A stretch of 64,000 bases of DNA from Caprimulgus europaeus (lineage: Eukaryota; Chordata; Aves; Caprimulgiformes; Caprimulgidae), in contig OU015524.1 in NCBI GenBank assembly GCA_907165065.1, positions 58,011,295-58,075,294 on the forward strand, written 5' to 3'. The notes under the pieces were generated by a model. That model saw nothing but the letters and a program-made list of their open reading frames with translations. It ran no database searches and had not been told where the DNA came from. Within the stretch, counting starts at the first letter, position 1, and every line of letters starts with the position of its first letter. A program made the translations under genes and the position numbers. Shown here piece by piece: positions 12,601 through 24,376 of the stretch.

Positions 12601-15417
12601 TAAAAATATCAGAAGAATCCATTTCAGATTTTACAGCAACACCCAGCACAATTGGTGGGTGTTTTTTGTGGTTTGTGCTAAGGAGATAGTATTCAACAGA
12701 TTATTTTGTACTGGTCAGTGTACAAATGTAATTAATACAACCTTAGTGCATCATTTCATGAAGCTTTAGTAATTACTGTTGCTTATCTGTTTTGTGTTTT
12801 CATATGCACAAGGGAAAAACAATATTTTAAGTGTTTCTACAAAGGCATCATAAATGGTATTAGCTATATGATCTATATTACCAGATGTTAGTACTATATA
12901 AGACAACAGAAGCTTTATTTTTGTCTTTTCTTTTATGAAAGGAGCAGAAACGCTTCTATCATAATCATTACATGTTTTATATATTTTCTCTCTATTTTGC
13001 TAAAAAGAAAGAAGAAAAATATGCTGCTACCTGACCATTTTTAAACCTTGTGTATATATTCTGTTTGAAGCTGAAAACATATTTTATTATAGTTATGGTG
13101 TGCTAGTTGTTAATAGTATGCTACTGTTTCATTTAGAACTACAAAAATGCAAATATGATTCTACAACTCTAAATTGGGTTTTAATAAAGACAACCATTCT
13201 TTACGTACAGAAATGTAGTATTTAAAATAACTAAAAAGGAAGAGAATACTTCTGCCAGGCTCACTTTATTCAGCTGCTCCTGAAATAGCTTAGTTTGCCA
13301 AAATCCACTCAAGTGTTTTTTTCAGTAAGTAATCTCTTGTTGCGACGGCAAGTAAAGCATCATCTGTACCTCTTTTATCACTAATATTAAGGGAAGGGAT
13401 TAGATTTGTTCACTGATGAGCATGTTGCCATTGCAGTTTTTAAAATCTTAACTCATAGCTGTTTCCTAACAGTTTATTTAAAAGACAAAAAACTCCTCCT
13501 TGTTGTCACAGAAGTTGACTTGTCGGATGTAGTCTGGCTGTTTAATCACTCCACTGCCTTTACTCCAGTGCAGCTCTAATGTAATCCTACTTCCCTTCTT
13601 TACAAAAGCAAACTATATCTTAGATCTAATTTTCTGGAAAGAAAATTTATTTCTTTTTGTATCGGTTATAAAATGAAGTTGAACACTAGGGAAAATGTGT
13701 GTAAATAAGGAAAAATGAATGTATGCCAGCTGCTCCCTTTCATTTCTGATAAGATTTCTAGAATTGATGCTGTTTTCTCTTTATGATGCAAGAATGTTAA
13801 CGTCTTAACCAGGAACCTCTTTTCTCTCTGAGACATCTGAGTTTTCTGCAAATGTATGAAACACTTCAAACTCATGGACTGAACTCTGAACGTTCACTGG
13901 GCTCACAGAGGTAAATGAGTATAGATTCCTCTTTGTTGTAATGGAATCCATATCACAGCAAGGACCTGATCTCACCTTCTCCGCATCACATGGAATGACT
14001 CCTCTGCTCTCTAGAAGGAAGTTGGAGCATGTCCTAATTTAAGGCCATAGTTTAATATACCGTACAGACAGTGATAGAAGATAATATGGCACAGATATTT
14101 TTACTGGATTTCAGGCTTCATTTTCCTTAATTCTTTACCTGTCCATGCTCAAGACAAGATAGCAAAACCAACCTCAATTTGAGAAGCATCTCACCCACGC
14201 CAGGATGATGAAACTCATGCCTCACATCAGAAGCTCTTAAGGAGTCTGGTCTGTTCTTGTTGTGTTAATTACCATCTCTGTAAACTTAAGGCCACAACAT
14301 GAGTTTGAGTAGTATTGCACAGTTATCTCTGTTGTTGAATTACTGGCATGTCCCATGGCATGGTTTTGGCCAATGCTTGTGAGCACTCCCTGAGCCACAG
14401 CCCAGGGCATGAATAATGCAGCACAAGGGACTGCACAGGAGTCATACAGAGAAGACAGCCAGGATTGAGTGGGAATGTTTAGCTGGGTGGACACGAGCGT
14501 GCCACACTGCTCTCCAGGCTGACGTCGTTTATTTATGGCTGTACACGTAGCCACACAGTCCACTCCACAGCATCAGAAACAGATTAGAAGTTTCCTGAAG
14601 AAGAGGTCATTTGAGTGGAAACATTTATTTCACTTATTACTCTAGTCTCTTCAGAAGCCCTTTTGACAACAGCAGAGCTGGCTAAAACTGATGTTCTCCA
14701 TGTTCTCCATTAGACATTAGTCCATGTTTTCCATTAGATTCAACAACCAGCAGTCCCTCTGCATCACTACTGGAAATCACTACAACCCGTACAAACGATA
14801 GCTTTTTAATGTGTCATCCATCCTTGTGCTGTTAAGTAAAGTACTGTCTGCAATAATAACTGGGCTGAAAAACCTTTATCACTAGCACAGTGTTTGGAAA
14901 GTTATCTTGTATAGATTAAAAGGCCCACAGTGAACAGAAAACCCTCACTTCTGTACTAGATACAGGAGTAACTTTACTATCTTTATAATCAAAAACTTAG
15001 TGTGACCAGTACAAAATTTTTCATTTAAATGGATCCCACGAGTGTGATATATATGGTGTATGTGTGTTGGGAATGTGAGCATTTATTTCATACAGACATA
15101 GGATTGTATTAGGTTTCTAAATTAGTTACAGCAGTGTCGGCAGAAGACACGGGCTTTGTAATAAGATTTGTGTGCAGAGTGGAACTATTTTAAAAATAAG
15201 AGGGGTCTGTTTCAATAAAGCTAAGTGGAGAAGGTCATACGAGCTTTCCTTTGCAGAAATGTGGAGTTTTCCAATCAGTACAGACCAGTTTCCACGCCAT
15301 TTCACCCTCAGTTATTTGCTGTCCCACATGCCAGTGTGTGTGGTCCGGCTTCCTCCAGAGGGGCTGCCAGGCTTTGCCTTTGCAGGTCAGGTGTGATCAA
15401 CTCCTTTGTCTTGAGAC

Positions 15418-15445
15418 TTGCACAAATACCAGGAAATTTGTGCAA
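15418..15445. repeat. Short perfect hairpin (10-bp stem, 8-nt loop)
   Basis: Arms ttgcacaaat (15418-15427) and atttgtgcaa (15436-15445) are exact reverse complements around accaggaa. It is too short for a microRNA precursor on its own and has no flanking pairing that I can see. Confidence 0.7.
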
Positions 15446-15754
15446 AGATACGAAATATCTGCAGATACGACATTTAAAACCTTGCAGTTTGTTAGAGTTT
15501 TAGCATGTTACAGGTTGAGCTGTTAATGGCAGGAAAGAACTGGGCACAAGGGGGTGCAAGATCATCTCAGCTCCCGGTTTTTCTCCTTACAAACTAAGAT
15601 GTTGAGCTTGTCTCTCTGACACAGTTTTAGTGGATGGATAAGTATGCTACTTAGCAAAGATTTGTGAGGGCCCAAAGACTGTTTAGATGTGTTTGGCCTG
15701 ATGCCTGGGAAAGTACACGCTACCTTTCATTTCTACATCATGGATACTGTCCCC

Positions 15755-15880
15755 TTTTGTACAGCGCTTTGTCACCAGTGTACAAACAGGGAGACCGACA
15801 TGCAGAAAGGCAGGAAGGTCATTTGCCCAGTGTCACCTACCGTGTCAGTAACAGCAGCACTAGGATGAGAAACTTCCCCT
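15755..15880 (-). repeat. MIR-like SINE fragment, minus orientation
   Basis: Read on the plus strand, the segment runs through tacagcgctttg, then acaaacagggagaccgacat and gcagaaaggcaggaaggtca, then tttgcccagtgtcacctacc and gtgtcagtaacagcagcact. This is the order found in the reverse complement of MIR ('acagatggggaaactgaggc... gttaagtgacttgcccaaggtcacacagcaagtcagtggcagagc'). The copy is heavily diverged, as expected for a repeat shared by all amniotes. Confidence 0.65.
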
Positions 15881-16114
15881 TCGGAGTTCCAGACGTGCTT
15901 GCTGGGGCTGCGGTCCCCACAGAGACCCCGGGGCCGCCTGGTCGTGGGAGCCATAGCACCTCAGGGTTTTCGGTTGTGAGTTTGATCATGTGTCTGTGCG
16001 TAGCTCGGAAAAAATTGCCTCTCTTCATTAAGCAGGCATTGAGCATTTGGTCTTTGTGATGTTTGGTTACTAACTAGTGGGAGAACACCCTGGCCCTTTA
16101 GGAGAGTCATCTTT

Positions 16115-16239
16115 CTGCCACCTCTCCTTCTTCCTGTCACCCATTTCTGTCTCTCCTCACAACTTACTTGTCTTTGCCTCTCTCTCCCCCTTTCTCTTTT
16201 TTTTTTTCTTTTTTTTCTTTTTCTGATTTGCCCTTCAGC
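16115..16239 (+). other. Long pyrimidine tract ending in a CAGCAG acceptor-like site
   Basis: About 120 bases are almost entirely C/T, with T-runs at 16197-16223. They are followed by ctgatttgcccttcagcag, which has the form of a branch-like ctgat, a pyrimidine stretch and a tandem CAG at 16236-16241. By appearance it is a better 3' splice site than some real ones in this gene. The downstream sequence has no recognisable coding content, so it is recorded as a cryptic acceptor and low-complexity tract. Confidence 0.5.
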
Positions 16240-17455
16240 AGCTTCCAGTTCTCCGCTCACTGTCAGGGGGTTTTGCTCTTACCTTTCCTCTATTCCCTCC
16301 CTCATGTAAGGAAAGGTGTAATTAATGCTGCCAGGCGAGGTGTCTCTTGGCTCTCAACCGCACACCTCCCCACACACACGCCACTAAAATTAATGGAGGG
16401 AAGCGGAAACAGGCACCTTTCATAAATAACATTTCAGCTCTCTGCAGCCTCAAAGTGCAGGTGCCTGAACTAGTTGCAGGATGGCTGAAATGCAGCCTTG
16501 CTCATGCACGTTCAGCTGCTGGGCAGCCACACACCATGTCCTTCAGTACACTTGAAACGTGAAGATGAAATTTAATGTGCAAGCAGAACAGAAAAGAAAG
16601 CAGATTTCCTCCAGAAATAAGAAAAAAAACCCTTGCTGTCTCCTCAACGCATCCTCTTCAACATTAAAAGCAGTGCCAGAACCTTTCAGGGTACAGTGTT
16701 AGAAAACCAGCATCCCTGCACAGACATTTCATGGGCAGGATTGCAGGATTTTTTGCAGTTCATGAAAACGTAAAAACCCCACCACAAAATCCTCTTCTCC
16801 CTTTTAATAAGCTTAGTTCTGTTCCTTTACAGGAAGCATTTCTCAAGGTGTCTTGCTTCAGTTTTTAAAACCTAAATTAAATTGGGATTCATTAATGCAT
16901 TTACAGAAAGGAAAAGGGAGAGAATGCAATACAGGTGTGCTGGGGACAGACCAGAAGAAAGGACCTAGAGCACAAACACATAACAAAACAACTTTTTTTC
17001 TGGCTGGTATGACTAGTCTTCACATAAAGGGTAATTTTATCTCTGGAGAGTTTGTGGGCAATAGGAGTATTTACAGTGGATTTCTGTGTGCTGAAGTTAT
17101 GCATTTTGGTAGCAATATATAATTTTGGAAGTTCTGATATTCCCACCTTAAGTCATGAGGCCAATTCCCTGCTACTTATTAGGTAATGCAGATAATTGCC
17201 TTTTTTTTTTCCCTAAAAATTGTTTTAATTTTAAAACCATCTGCCATTTGTAACTAAGCAGGCCTGCCCTGTCTTTCTTTTACAAGTAGAAGATTTTGAG
17301 CCTTGTATACAGGTTTTGGTTGTTGAGACAGCTTTGCTGATTTGGACATGCATTTGTTTCTGTTACTTTGGCGGTTTTTTTAATTTTTAAGATTTCTTAA
17401 ATAAAGAACAGTTACCTGAATATTAATTTTTACTTTGGTGCTTTTTTCCCTTCAG

Positions 17456-17635
17456 GTTTTATGGCAGGCATACAGAGGAACCCCCAAATGTCACAGTATG
17501 GGCCTCAGCAAACTGGACCTTCCATGTCACCACACCCCTCACCTGGAGGCCAAGTGCATCCTGGAATTGGTAGCTTTCAGCAGAGTAATTCAAGTGGTAC
17601 TTATGGGCCTCAGATGAGCCAGTATGGACCACAAG
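17456..17635 (+). CDS. ARID1B: ARID1B exon b (Gln/Gly/Ser/Pro-rich, 180 bp)
   Basis: The exon encodes [20 protein letters not shown] and continues to [16 protein letters not shown], a low-complexity disordered stretch N-terminal to the ARID domain. The heptapeptide MSQYGPQ occurs twice, once near the start and once at the end. The acceptor is cccttcag|gt after a T/C tract and the donor is caag|gtaaaa. Both ends are phase 1 and the length is exactly 60 codons, so, like exon a, it can be left out without changing frame. The protein matches what I remember of mammalian ARID1B closely (with I, S, V, P and G substitutions). Tyr/Gln/Gly/Ser composition of this type is prion-like and has been linked in BAF proteins to condensate formation; that is family inference. 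Confidence 0.96.
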
Positions 17636-17736
17636 GTAAAATAAATGCTTGCTGCTGATACATACGATAATAATAATTTTTATATATGTATTTTTGAAAT
17701 ATGTATGTATTGTGTGTGTAGGTAGGTAGGTGATTT

Positions 17737-17812
17737 CTTAAAAACAAAACAAAAAACCAAAAAAAACACATACATAACACCCTTTCTTAAAAAAAAACCC
17801 TAAACAAACAGA
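17737..17812 (+). repeat. A-rich simple sequence
   Basis: The run has many A-tracts broken by single C or AC units (aaaacaaaacaaaaaaccaa and similar). It starts about 100 bases after the exon b donor. Confidence 0.75.
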
Positions 17813-18693
17813 GCTGTCATCCAGAGGTGGAGCTGCACCTTGTGGAAGAAGCTGCTTCTGTTATTAGTAGCATTCTCTGTACAAAAATAGTGACCTTAAA
17901 TTGGGCAAGGAAATGATGAATCTGTTGCATTGCCAGGGCCATTGTTCAGGAGCCCAAGCGTGTCGTCTCTGTGACGAGGCAGCGTTTGACCAAGCATGGA
18001 GTAAGGGTCACAACACCGATCCCAAAATAGGATTCCTTGTCTTAGATGAAATCCCAAGGCCAATCTGAAATAGCATCATGACTGTGAGGGTTAAAGTCTT
18101 CTAATGAGCATAATAATACAGTGGCTACTGTGGGAATATAATATTGAGCTCTAATGCATACGATTTGTGAATCTTAACTAACTCTTCAGGTTGAGAGAGG
18201 CAGTTCCTTTTATTTTGCTTGTTAGACAGAATTGTTGGAGGACTAAACCAAAAACAGAATACACAATTTCTGTGCCTGGACAACCTTGAACTTGTGTATT
18301 GTTTTGCCTTTAATGGGTAACCTTTATAAGGTATGCATCTGTTTAGGGGTTTAATGAAGTTGAAGTCAAGCCACAGAATATATAAGGGGCTGGATTTTCT
18401 TTAGAGGTACATAAAGAAGTTTTTCTATTTCAGCACTTCCTACTATTGCTTTCTTGCTTAAAGTCCTCAAAAAGGACTGAAGCCAGCACTAGGAAATTCT
18501 GTAAGGGCTCAGTGGCTTGCCCATGCTATCAGGGATGGTTATTTTAGTCTCCAGAGTTTCTGAGAACTAGTTCTGATGTTTGTTTGCAGGGAGCCTTGCT
18601 GCCCTGCGCAATGTTCCTTTCTGTTTCATCTCTGGGTAGCGTTTGTTGTAGTGTGCTGAGCGCAGGGCTACAGGCCAAGATTTCCCAGTTTCT

Positions 18694-18895
18694 AATTTTG
18701 GCTCTGCCTTTTACACCATCTTTCAACTTAGGCAAGTAGATTCATTTCTCTGCTTCACTTTCCTTAACTGTAAAATGGGGCTAGTAATGCCTTATAGCCA
18801 TGTGTGAAGATTAATTACCTAACTCCAGTTGACTGGTGCTTTCCTTTTTATTTGGAAAGCATTTTGTGGCCATAAAATGCTGTCCAAGTGCTTAT
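18694..18895 (+). repeat. MIR-like SINE, plus orientation
   Basis: The segment runs taattttggctctgcc, ttaggcaagtagattcattt, ctctgcttcactttccttaa, ctgtaaaatggggctagtaa and gaagattaatta. This follows the MIR core order ('ctggctctgccac ... gggcaagt ... ctcagtttcctcatctgtaaaatggggataata ... gaggattaaat'). The later part, ggaaagcattttgtggcca and gctgtccaagtgcttatttt, resembles the LINE-derived tail of amniote CORE-SINEs. This is the clearest MIR-type copy in the window. Confidence 0.8.
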
Positions 18896-20962
18896 TTTTA
18901 TCTGCACAGTGAGCAACTAGCTTAACTGGTAAAAATCCAGTGGATTTATGATGTGCTATCCTGACTTCCAGCTGTACTGCTGCTGCTGAGATTCCGAACC
19001 ATGGGAATAGTGGGTGTCAAGTGCAGTAAAACATTAGCCATCCACGCTGATTGAATGGAAGGGTTTTTGTACTAAATCAATGCATTTAAGTAACACGCCG
19101 AATACTACTTTCTTTTTTGCTTGAGTTCAGCAGTTCTTTTCCTCCTTCTGTAGATGAAAGTGCCTATGTAATGATTTTACGGGTCGCGGTCAGGAAGAAA
19201 CGGCTATTAAAAAGTCAACTTGAGGGGCAGGAAGAAAATGAGCATCACTGTCATTAACAGGCCGTTTCAGAAGGGTCTGGTGAATAGTGTGATGGATGAA
19301 AAGCGTGTCCTCCTGGCAGGTCTTGGAGAGTACCAGTGATCCTGTGCACTGGTCATCATAAAATTAGGGCTCTGCAGACTTTCAGCTCTACAGGTAACAA
19401 TTAGAGTAGAAGAATACTACGTTTTCACCAGGCTAATGTGACCGTTAATAAAACCCAGGGATGAAGATAGTGATATTTCAAAGTTGTGTATTTGCCTGGA
19501 TTTAAGTTTTTAATAGCATTTTTCATTTTTAATAATTACTTTTAAAAAGTAATCTGTGATTGCAACTCTTAACATACCCTCTTACAAAGCACAGTTATAT
19601 GCCACCAATGATGAATATATAATAATGTTACCCCACTTGCCTTTTATTGTCAAAATAACAAATATATTAAAAATTACCTGGGTTGCAACCGAGTTCTTAA
19701 ATTATTAAACTAAAGTAATTCTCAAGGATTTTATTTGCTTTCCATTTTTTGTTCATATAGGCCCTCCTCCAGAATATTGTTAAGCATAGGCTGAGTTTGA
19801 CAGGACTACTTGTATTTTTATGTATGCGTCAAAGCACTCTGTGAGATGAAGCTTTTAGTTTGAATGCTGGATTTCACTATGTGCTGTCCTGAAAACCACT
19901 GCTCAAGGCTAGTGTCCTTTCTCTGCAGTGCAATTGCTCACCATAGTAAAGACTACACCAGTAAGTTTGGGTTGGAGGATATAGCTCGCAGTTCATGAGA
20001 GCAGAATGATCCATTTCATGCCTATGGTTGATTTATTTGGTTTTCATGTGTTTACATGACACTTAGATCTATAATAAGAGTAGAATATATTTTCCCAGGA
20101 AGCAGTTGTGTACTAGGGACCTAGTCCAATCCTGTGAAACCATTTCTTGCAAAAATAAAAAATGGCTTTAGCTCCACACTTCTGTGTGTTTGTGATACAA
20201 CACAGGAGCATGCAGTACAGAACATTAGTTTTAATTTTGTATTAAATCCCAGCGTTTTCCTGTCCCCAAGAATAAAAAAACCCAAAGTGAGAATGGAAGT
20301 TATTACTGCAAGAAACAGTCTCTTTGGTTTGTATTTGGACAACATCTTGCTCGGGGGCTAATGGAGCTCTGGTCTATGACCCGAGCATCAAACTGCTGCC
20401 ACAGCAAAATGTCCCTTAAATGCACTCTGGAGAGCAGGCGGATGCTGTTGTCAGTTGGGTCTTTTAAGACTGGGGCAGAGAAAATCTTCCTGTGGATCAG
20501 TAAAATGTGTCAGAAATACATCCTGTCTCCCTAACTTTTCCTACTCTATTCAGCAGTAAATCTGTTCTGTTTGGGTATAACAAAGAGAGAAACCACTACT
20601 GAATATGTTTGAACCACAACCCCAGAACTTCACAGTAAGTTAAACCCCCTTTTTGTTCATGATAAAGTAATATGAATTGAGTATTTGTACGTTGTAACCT
20701 TTAATGTTGGACTCATTTCACAGAAGCACTTTGCTATCTGGCTCCCACTGATTTTAATCCTAGATTTTAATTAAAGTGGTAGCATCTTAAGGATGAGATG
20801 CCCTAAGTATCTCAAGAGTCTGGACCTCTGAATCGAGACCCACATGTGCAACAGCCTGTGGAGTTAAGACTTAAATATCAAATGTATCTACTGAAGTGCC
20901 CCGGGTAAAATAGTTTCAGAGGAATTCAGAACAATATATTTAAATCACCTATACAATAAAAA

Positions 20963-20983
20963 CTTGCACATGTTTTGTGCAAG
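20963..20983. repeat. Short hairpin (8-bp stem)
   Basis: cttgcaca (20963-20970) and tgtgcaag (20976-20983) pair perfectly around a 5-nt loop. A further gtgcacat follows. It is a minor structure with no assigned role. Confidence 0.6.
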
Positions 20984-23713
20984 TGCACATGTAAAAAAAT
21001 ACTAAAATTATTTTAACATACTATTTTTGCTATGGTGAATCTGACCTACGTCTCTAAAGCAGAGAACAAAGCTGACAGACAGTTATCAAATTTCCCTCTT
21101 TCCAGCTTGCCTAGAAATGGCAAGATATCAGAGCACTTTGTTCAGCAAACCTGGACAAAGTGGAGCAGAGTTTCAGAAGTGAGTATGAACATCTGTCTTT
21201 GGCAGGTTGTTAGTAGGCTTTTTTATACTTTATCTTCATTACACTTTTATTTTCTTCTTCTTCCTGGTTCCATTTACTGCTTTGCTTTTTCTCATACAAT
21301 TGAGATGTCATCTCTCTGGGTGCAATTCTACTCTGCCGAGGGGGAGTTGGAATCAAAAATCCCTTGGATATGGAGGGGAGGAGTTGTTCAGTAGTATTGT
21401 ACAGCCACTGTTGCCAGGCTTGTACCCACTTGAAAAGTGTGGGCTCTTGGACTTGGCTGCCTGACACGTCCAGCTGATGTGGGCTGGCCTAGCATCTGCT
21501 GCATTCATTGTGTTTAATGCTGCATCCATCTGTTTTCTGTCAAAGCCACTGCCAACAAATTACTAATCTATTAGAGAAACATGGAAATAAGATTGCACTC
21601 CTCATTCCTGGCAGTTCCTCTTGTATTTTGTTTGGCTTTTATTTTGCCCTTTTTTTGTGGCCTGGGAAAGGTATAAGAATAGCTAGTACTCGAGGTATAG
21701 AGGAAATGCTCGGGGGGGGCAGAGGGGAAACATGGAAAGGACATTGAAACTTGTTTTCCTTACTGAAAAGATACCACCTCCCTGTGCTCTTGAACGTGTA
21801 TCCCTAGAGATGAATAATTAGGAGCTATTTTAACTGAGCCACATATTTTTATGGAGAAGATTCCACTGTGTGTTCTGTGTTGTGCTTACACTGTGGAAGC
21901 CAAAGCACAAAAGAAGAGACTTTTTTGTCCCAATTCAAAATAGCATCCAAACAGCAGTACTATTTAGTATTGGTGTTTGCTCCTCCAAGCATGCTGCTGA
22001 AACATACTTCATAGACACTAACTGACAAAGCAAATTGGCTTTGTGTAAATTGGACTGACAGTAGCTCCCAGTGATTATGGATATCAGGTCTCCTGGTCTA
22101 GGGAGGGAATTTGCTTCACTTTGGGAAGCAGGGTTACAAATAGCACGTCCATAAAATGTGTTACCTGGCTGTGCATAATCTTTGAGTGCACATATATACC
22201 ATCTTGCTGCATTACTTTTTTTTTGCACAAAGCAACTGGAAAAACAGAGCAATATCCAAATTGTGTGTTACGCCTCTTAACACTAAGCAGAGCAGTATGA
22301 AACTAGTGAACCCTTCAGTTTGTGGTCACATATGTTGGATCAGAGGTGTGGCTTGAGCAGGTCTCAGCAGCCAAAACTCTGGCTAGGGGCAATGGCTTGC
22401 TGCACAGAAAACAGTCAGCTGCCATCAGCCAAGCCTAGAGGAGGAGAAGTGACAGGGCAGTCTGCATCAGCATAAAGCTGAATCTGGAGTCTTTCATCTC
22501 TGTTGAACCACATTTTGGGGATCCTTCTGCTAAGACCCCAGACAGAAACTTGGTTTCTAAAACAGAAGAGAATTGTTGCTCCATCTCCCTGGGAAGCATA
22601 GGTCTCATCTGTTCTTGCTGAGGAGAACTTGTAGCAGAGTGAGTCAGTTACTGGCTGGGGAGGAGGGAGGATTAGCCAAAGCACAGCACCAGGAGCATAT
22701 TAATTAATTACGTGTGCATTCAAATAATGAATGAATATATTTATTTTAAGTATAAACGAGAGTTGCGTGCCACCGACTCTTCTGCCTGGTAGCTGAGGTC
22801 TGAGGAGAGACGTGGCTGATCTCCACGTTCAGAGGAAGAGTCTAAGGGCTGCTGCCTTTGAACAAGCGTGGGAATATCTGAGAGTAGTCAGGAAACTCTG
22901 CTCTGTGGCATCCCACAGGGAGGGAACGGGTCGTGTTTCCACTAATCTGGATGAGATGGAAATAAAGACAAGTCAAAACTGATGACTGAAGCAGTGTAAT
23001 GTGATCCGTTTCCCAAAATACTTTTCTATCATATCTTTACCTTTTTTTTTCTCTTTCTCATGCTGCTTGTGTTTGTTTCTGTAACACTGAACGCTGTACA
23101 CTCGCTTTTTCTGGAGCTTTCAACATGATCAGGAAATCGGCACTCAAATGAGTTAAGCTGCTGCAAGTGGAGCAGTTTGTTCCAGTGACAACGTAGATTG
23201 GGGTCAGCCAGGTTTTCATGCCATTCTTCATAAAGCACCTGTTATGTTAGCATCTTTGTACTGTTGCTGATTACTCTTGTAACGCTAGTTTTCCCAGAGG
23301 AGGTGTGCTGTAAGCTACCACACCTTCTGCTGGCATAGCCAAACTTTGAACTTACCAGGACAGCATGGTAGGGCAGGAGGAAGCGGGAATGTTTCTCGGG
23401 GCCCAGCAGCTGTCCTCACCAGTCTGTGCCAAAGCATCTCTGGCACAAATGGTCAGAATGGTTAGGAGCAAGAAGCCAGTGAGAAGAACCTGTTGCTGAA
23501 ATTGCAGGAAGGTGAAGAATGAGAATGTGACATTACAAAAATAAGATTATCCTTTGAGCTTATGTGATGGGTTTCTTACATGGTCTTTACTGCAGAATGT
23601 GGTTTTGTACTGTGTGCTATGTTGTTAACCCTCTGGAGGCTGTGCTTTTCTGTATTTGCTGTTATCCCATGACATATGCTAGGCAGAAAATGTTTGGGGG
23701 TACATGAAAATCA

Positions 23714-23935
23714 GGTTCATAGGATCATTCTGGTTGGAAGGGTGCTCAGGAGTTGTTCTTGGCTGACCCTGTATACAAATCGGGGTCAGGTACAAGATCA
23801 GAGCAGGTTACTCATGGCTTTATCCAACTGGGTCTTGAAAATCTCCAGGGAGGGAGTCTGCAGAACCTCCTTGGGCAGCTAGTTCCAGTGCTTGTCTATC
23901 CTCATGGTGAAAAAGTTGTTCTGACTTTGAGGCCG
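23714..23935 (-). repeat. CR1 LINE 3' fragment, old, minus orientation
   Basis: The order of blocks is that of an inverted avian CR1 3' end: cataggatcattctggttgg and aagggtgctcaggag, then ccaactgggtcttgaaaatc, tccagggagggagtctgcag, aacctccttgggcagctagt and tccagtgcttgtctatcctc, then gtgaaaaagttgttctgac. Divergence is high and the reading frame is lost. The fragment stops 113 bases before the exon c acceptor. Confidence 0.85.
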
Positions 23936-24048
23936 GCGTGGTTCACTTTAGTTCACAGGTGTAAGTTCTGCGGCTGCTAACTTCCTAAATTGAAATGTTT
24001 GCTCAAAAGTTTAATGTTTCTCTCTGCGCTTTTTATCATTTTGTTCAG

Positions 24049-24376
24049 GAAACTACTCCAGACCACCAACGTACAGCGGCGTGCCCAACACAAGTTACAG
24101 TGGCCCAGGACCTGGCATGGGTATAAATGCCAACAGTCAGATGCACGGACAGGGGCCAAGCCAGCCTTGCGGTACCATGCCCCTGGGACGGATGCCATCA
24201 GCTGGGATGCAGAGCCGACCATTTCCTGGGAACATGAGCAGTATGACCCCCAATTCTCCTGGCATGTCTCAGCAGGGAGGCCCTGGGATGGGCCCACCCA
24301 TGCCAACCGTGAACCGTAAGGCACAGGAGGCGGCCGCTGCAGTGATGCAGGCTGCTGCAAACTCCGCTCAGACCAG
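24049..24376 (+). CDS. ARID1B: ARID1B exon c (Gly/Pro/Met-rich plus Ala-rich helix, 328 bp)
   Basis: The exon encodes (G)[20 protein letters not shown], goes on through [20 protein letters not shown] and [20 protein letters not shown], and ends [22 protein letters not shown](R). The first part is disordered and rich in Gly, Pro, Ser and Met. The last 22 or so residues are alanine-rich with a helical look and are strongly conserved among ARID1 proteins as far as I remember. The acceptor is ttgttcag|ga and the donor is ccag|gtatgc. It enters in phase 1 and leaves in phase 2, so unlike exons a and b it cannot be skipped alone. Codon use is GC-richer than the introns, and several CpGs are kept. 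Confidence 0.97.

Larger units (their letters stand above)
1416..17455 (+). other. ARID1B: Intron a-b, 16 kb
   Basis: This is a long AT-rich intron without recognisable coding sequence. It holds a 26-bp tandem duplication and a perfect hairpin (4105-4189), possible SINE tail and head remnants (8540-8600, 9605-9665), a strong G4 motif (9139-9166), T-runs such as 11984-11997, a hairpin at 15418-15445, a MIR-like SINE on the minus strand (about 15755-15880) and a pyrimidine tract (16115-16239). It ends in ttttttcccttcag before exon b. The remaining sequence looks like unique intron DNA. Open frames of 60-130 codons on both strands match no family I know. Confidence 0.85.
17636..24048 (+). other. 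ARID1B: Intron b-c, 6.4 kb
   Basis: Just after the donor come a short TATG/TAGG run and A-rich simple sequence (17740-17812). A MIR-like SINE lies at about 18694-18895, a small hairpin at 20963-20983, a G-run near 21711-21719, and an old CR1 fragment at 23714-23935. The intron ends in tttttatcattttgttcag before exon c. I see no coding sequence. Around 19170-19390 is a stretch richer in CpG than its surroundings that could be a conserved element, but I cannot test this. Confidence 0.85.

Noticed and set aside
14237-14563. 108-codon open frame on the minus strand
   Set aside because: It has Asn/Ser/Thr-rich and Cys-containing patches that briefly suggested a viral envelope, but there is no motif, no flanking LTR and no neighbouring gag or pol sequence.
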